Positions 61,436 through 64,000 of a DNA stretch of 64,000 nucleotides are shown here, in pieces. Within the stretch, counting starts at the first letter, position 1; each line of letters opens with the position of its first letter. Made by a program: the position numbers and the translations under genes. The DNA comes from BOG-931 sp963781725 (GTDB lineage Bacteria > Pseudomonadota > Alphaproteobacteria > Rhizobiales > Xanthobacteraceae). The DNA is taken from positions 3,844,001-3,908,000 of the forward strand of contig CAWAGV010000002.1 in NCBI GenBank assembly GCA_963781725.1, in the 5' to 3' direction. The notes beneath the pieces were generated by a model that saw only the letters and a program-made list of their open reading frames with translations, did not search any database and was not told where the DNA came from.

Positions 61436-62404
61436 TCAGTTCACCGGAATATGGGCGTCCTTCATCACTTTGCCCCACACCGCGATGTCTTGTTTGATCT
61501 GTGCCGCATATTGATCAGGCGTGTTGCCTGCGCCAGCGAAGCTCAGCTTGTCGAAGGTCGCTTTCACATCGGGCAGCTTCACGATCTCGGCAACCTGCTT
61601 CTGCAGGAGATTGACGATCTCCGGCGGCGTGCCAACGGGTGCCAGCATGCCGTTGATCAGGTCGGCGTCCTGATCCGGTACGCCGGCGTCCTGCAATGAT
61701 GGAATATCCGGGAAGGCCGGCGTGCGGCTGGTGACGGCGATCGCGCGCAGCTTGTCGCCGCTGAGGTAGGGCGCGACCGGCGGAAGCCCGAGGAAGATGA
61801 TCTGGGTGTCACCCGCCAGCGTGGCATTGACGGCCGGCGCCGCGCCATTGAACGGCACGCGGACCAGGCCCTTCAAATTCAGGCTGAGATCGAACAGCCG
61901 CACCGCAGTGAGCTGGCCGAAGCCGATGCCCATCGCCGCATAGTTGTATTTCTCCGGCGCGGCCTTGATCAGAGCGACTAGCTCCTTGATGTCCTTCGCC
62001 GGCACGTTCGGATTGACCGCGACCACCTGCGGCGACGTCGAGATGATCGTGACCGGGGTAAAGTCCTTGAGCGGGTCGTAGGGCAGGTTGGTGTTGGTCA
62101 CCGAAGCGACGGCGAAGTCGTTGGTCGACACCAGGAGCGTGTAGCCGTCGGGGGCGGAATGGGCGACCTGGCCGGCGCCGACCGCGCCGCTCGCGCCGGA
62201 CACGTTCTCGACGAAGAACGATTGCCCGAGCCGTTCGCCGAGCTTCTGCGCCACCAGCCGGGCGATCAGGTCGGTCGGGCCGCCCGGAGGATAGGGCACC
62301 ACGATGCGCACCTGCCGCGTCGGGTAGCCGCCTTGCTGGGCGTGGGAAGCTGCGGGCGCCAGCGCCAGCGCCGCCAAAATACCAAGAACGATCCTGCGTT
62401 TCAT
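61436..62404 (-). CDS. TctC/Bug-family periplasmic binding protein
   Basis: The 322-residue product starts at ATG 62404 with GGGAGGGAG upstream. The signal peptide ends in SHAQ. The Bug signature is present: RQVRIVVPYPPGGPTDLIAR, VENVSGASGAVGAGQVA, DGYTLLVSTNDFAVAS. It is divergent from the acyl-CoA ligase at 62703, with a palindromic repeat between; uptake of an acid that the ligase activates is plausible. No membrane subunits are nearby. Confidence 0.9.
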   Translation of the reverse strand: MKRRIVLGILAALALAPAASHAQQGGYPTRQVRIVVPYPPGGPTDLIARLVAQKLGERLGQSFFVENVSGASGAVGAGQVAHSAPDGYTLLVSTNDFAVASVTNTNLPYDPLKDFTPVTIISTSPQVVAVNPNVPAKDIKELVALIKAAPEKYNYAAMGIGFGQLTAVRLFDLSLNLKGLVRVPFNGAAPAVNATLAGDTQIIFLGLPPVAPYLSGDKLRAIAVTSRTPAFPDIPSLQDAGVPDQDADLINGMLAPVGTPPEIVNLLQKQVAEIVKLPDVKATFDKLSFAGAGNTPDQYAAQIKQDIAVWGKVMKDAHIPVN

Positions 62405-62439
62405 GACGAACTCCCTCCCAATCAGCAACGCTCGAAGGC

Positions 62440-62533
62440 CCTCATGCTGAGGAGCATTGCGCAGCAATGCGTCTCGAAGCATGTGGCTCCCCATCCTTCG
62501 AGACGCGCCCTGCGGGCGCTCCTCAGGATGAGG
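62440..62533. repeat. Palindromic intergenic repeat (REP-like)
   Basis: Arms cctcatgctgaggagc (62440-62455) and gctcctcaggatgagg (62518-62533) are reverse complements apart from one mismatch, with inner arms gcgtctcgaag and cttcgagacgc also pairing. Similar elements with the sequence cttcgagacgc and cctcaggatgagg are known to me from many rhizobial genomes. It lies between two divergent genes. Confidence 0.85.
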
Positions 62534-62702
62534 CCCAGTATCTGGCGGCTCATTTTCGCCGCGCGTTTGCCGATACTCTATGCGCCGCACGAGCTGCCGG
62601 AAAGCGCGCAGCCATGCAATATCGGATATTGTGCAGGTCGCCGGTGCAGGCTGTCCTGAACGGACGATGACACAATAATAATGAACTGGGAGCGGCGTCC
62701 GG

Positions 62703-64000
62703 ATGTCCCTAACGTGTGGCGATCTGATCAAGCGCGGCCGCGCGCTTTACGGCAGCCAGACCGCGCTGATTTTCGAAGACCGGCGCTACACCTTCGCCGG
62801 GCAGGCGGCGCGGATGGCGCGGCTCGCCAATGCCTTGCTGGGCAAGGGGCTGCGCAAGCAGGATCGTGTCGCCATTCTGGCGCGCAATTGCAGCGAATAC
62901 ATCGAGTGCTTCGGCGCCGGCGAGCTTGCCGGCTTCGTCACCGTCAATCTCAACAGCCGGCTGGCGCAGCCCGAGCTGGCCGCGATCTGCCAGGACTGCC
63001 AGCCGGCCGTGCTGATCTACGCGGAAGAGTTCGCCGCGCAGGCCAATGCCATTGCGGCGCAGGTGTCGAGCATCCGGTTGCGGATCGCGTTCAGCGCGAA
63101 CGGCGCGGCATCGCCCTATGAAAGCCTGCTCGCGTCCGCAAGCGCCGAGATGCCGCCGGTCGCGCCGGAGCCCGGCGACACCGCTTACATCATGTACACC
63201 AGCGGCACCACCGGCGGTTCGAAAGGCGTGATGATCAGTCACGCCGCGATGGCCGAAGCGACCCGGATGCTGGGGGCTGAGTCCGGCATCGTGCCGACCG
63301 ACAAGACGCTGATCGTGATGCCGCTGTTTCACCTCGGCGGCAAGATCGAGCAGATGAATTTCAGCCTGATGGGCGCGACCGTCGTGCTCAAGACCGCATT
63401 CGATCCGGACGACATCCTTGCCACCATCGAGCGGGAAAAAATTACCGCCGGGCATTTCGCGCCGCTGATGGTGCAGCGGATGGTCGAGGTGCTCGACACC
63501 AAGCCGTATGACGTCAGCACGCTGCGCTGCGTGCACTATGCGTCCGCGCCGATGCCGGTTCCGGCGCTGCGCCGGGCGATCGAAAAAATGGGCCCGATCT
63601 TCGTGCAGGTCTACGGCATGACCGAGTGCCTGACCTGCACGATCCTGAAAGCGCACCATCACCTGATCGACGGCACGGACGCCGAACGGCGGCGTCTCGC
63701 CTCGGCGGGCCAGCCGGCGCTCGGCAACGAAGTGCGGATCGTGCGCGATGACGGCAGCGCCTGCGAGACCGGCGAGATCGGCGAGATCATTTTCCGCTCG
63801 CCGACGGCGATGACCGGCTACTGGAACAAGAGCACGCTGACCGCCGAAATCCTGCGCGACGGCTGGCTGCACACCCAGGATCTGGGCTTTGTCGACGATG
63901 CCGGATTTGTCTTCGTCGTCGACCGCAAGAAGGACATGATCATTTCCGGCGGCGAGAACATCTATTCATGGGAGGTCGAAGAGGCGTTGCGCGCGCACCC
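62703..64000 (+). CDS. AMP-dependent acyl-CoA synthetase, 3' truncated by window edge
   Basis: The frame opens at ATG 62703 with GGAG 10-13 bases upstream and runs off the window, so only ~432 residues are seen. The AMP-binding P-loop YIMYTSGTTGGSKGVMIS, VYGMTE and the DRKKDMIISGGENIYSWEVE hinge region are present; the C-terminal catalytic Lys lies beyond the edge. It activates an acid, probably aliphatic or aromatic, to its CoA ester. A divergent Bug gene suggests uptake and activation of the same compound. Confidence 0.92.
   Translation, partial: MSLTCGDLIKRGRALYGSQTALIFEDRRYTFAGQAARMARLANALLGKGLRKQDRVAILARNCSEYIECFGAGELAGFVTVNLNSRLAQPELAAICQDCQPAVLIYAEEFAAQANAIAAQVSSIRLRIAFSANGAASPYESLLASASAEMPPVAPEPGDTAYIMYTSGTTGGSKGVMISHAAMAEATRMLGAESGIVPTDKTLIVMPLFHLGGKIEQMNFSLMGATVVLKTAFDPDDILATIEREKITAGHFAPLMVQRMVEVLDTKPYDVSTLRCVHYASAPMPVPALRRAIEKMGPIFVQVYGMTECLTCTILKAHHHLIDGTDAERRRLASAGQPALGNEVRIVRDDGSACETGEIGEIIFRSPTAMTGYWNKSTLTAEILRDGWLHTQDLGFVDDAGFVFVVDRKKDMIISGGENIYSWEVEEALRAH

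Noticed and set aside
62709..63872. 387-codon minus-strand frame near the right edge
   Set aside because: The acyl-CoA ligase on the plus strand explains this region and is open to the window end.

Overview
The window looks like chromosomal DNA of an alphaproteobacterium of the order Hyphomicrobiales, in the Bradyrhizobiaceae/Xanthobacteraceae range. This is inferred from high GC, DUF1491 and DUF2336 proteins, PleC/DivJ-type sensor kinases, several TctC/Bug binding proteins, a ccmIEFH-degP-regulator-glnE order, and palindromic and tgtccgctt-type intergenic repeats. No phage genes, transposases, tRNA, rRNA or CRISPR arrays were seen.

Layout. 1-7.6 kb: 3' part of a cell-cycle-type histidine kinase, a membrane-anchored peptidoglycan-binding protein, DUF1491, DUF2336, a small ORF, a lipoprotein, and a coupled PBP1A-DUF1214-DUF1254 operon. 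7.8-18.9 kb: a YcgN-type protein, two tandem drug-efflux-type MFS transporters, a secreted isochorismatase-like protein lacking its catalytic Cys, a secreted heme/propeller protein with a partner cytochrome c, a trypsin-like protease, a nitroreductase, a PepSY-regulator-kinase operon, and a 54-residue protein. 18.9-25.5 kb: a probable catabolic island with two Bug proteins, a resorcylate-decarboxylase-like amidohydrolase, a stand-alone molybdenum hydroxylase large subunit and a MetE-like protein. 25.6-42.1 kb: mostly core genes, namely a glycine-zipper lipoprotein, a conserved unknown, ccmI-ccmE-ccmF-ccmH, degP, a two-component regulator and kinase, and glnE. The regulator and its presumed kinase are separated by an inserted CoA-transferase/acyl-CoA-ligase pair.

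42.1-54.5 kb is an accessory zone of small islands between duplicated gene fragments and dispersed repeats. It holds decayed copies of the glnE 3' end, of the 5' end of a YghU-type GST gene and of the 3' end of the PleC-like kinase gene. Its intact genes are lipoproteins, a YghU-like GST, a secreted 2H-phosphoesterase-like protein, a Gly/Tyr-rich protein behind a perfect FNR/FixK-type box, two AraC regulators, an orphan NMT1-type binding protein, an RlpA-like protein, a winged-helix/TolB/TPR regulator and a cupin.

54.4-64 kb: a PleC-like sensor kinase whose upstream region carries six GANTC (CcrM-type) sites in about 100 bp, pepN, a CDF metal transporter, a small membrane protein, a third Bug protein, and the 5' part of an AMP-dependent acyl-CoA ligase that runs off the end.

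The most unusual signals are the GANTC cluster, the fragment-duplication zone, the insertion that splits the two-component pair, the heme-propeller fusion, and the catabolic island with an incomplete molybdenum hydroxylase. All functions are inferred by reading the sequence; no database search was run.
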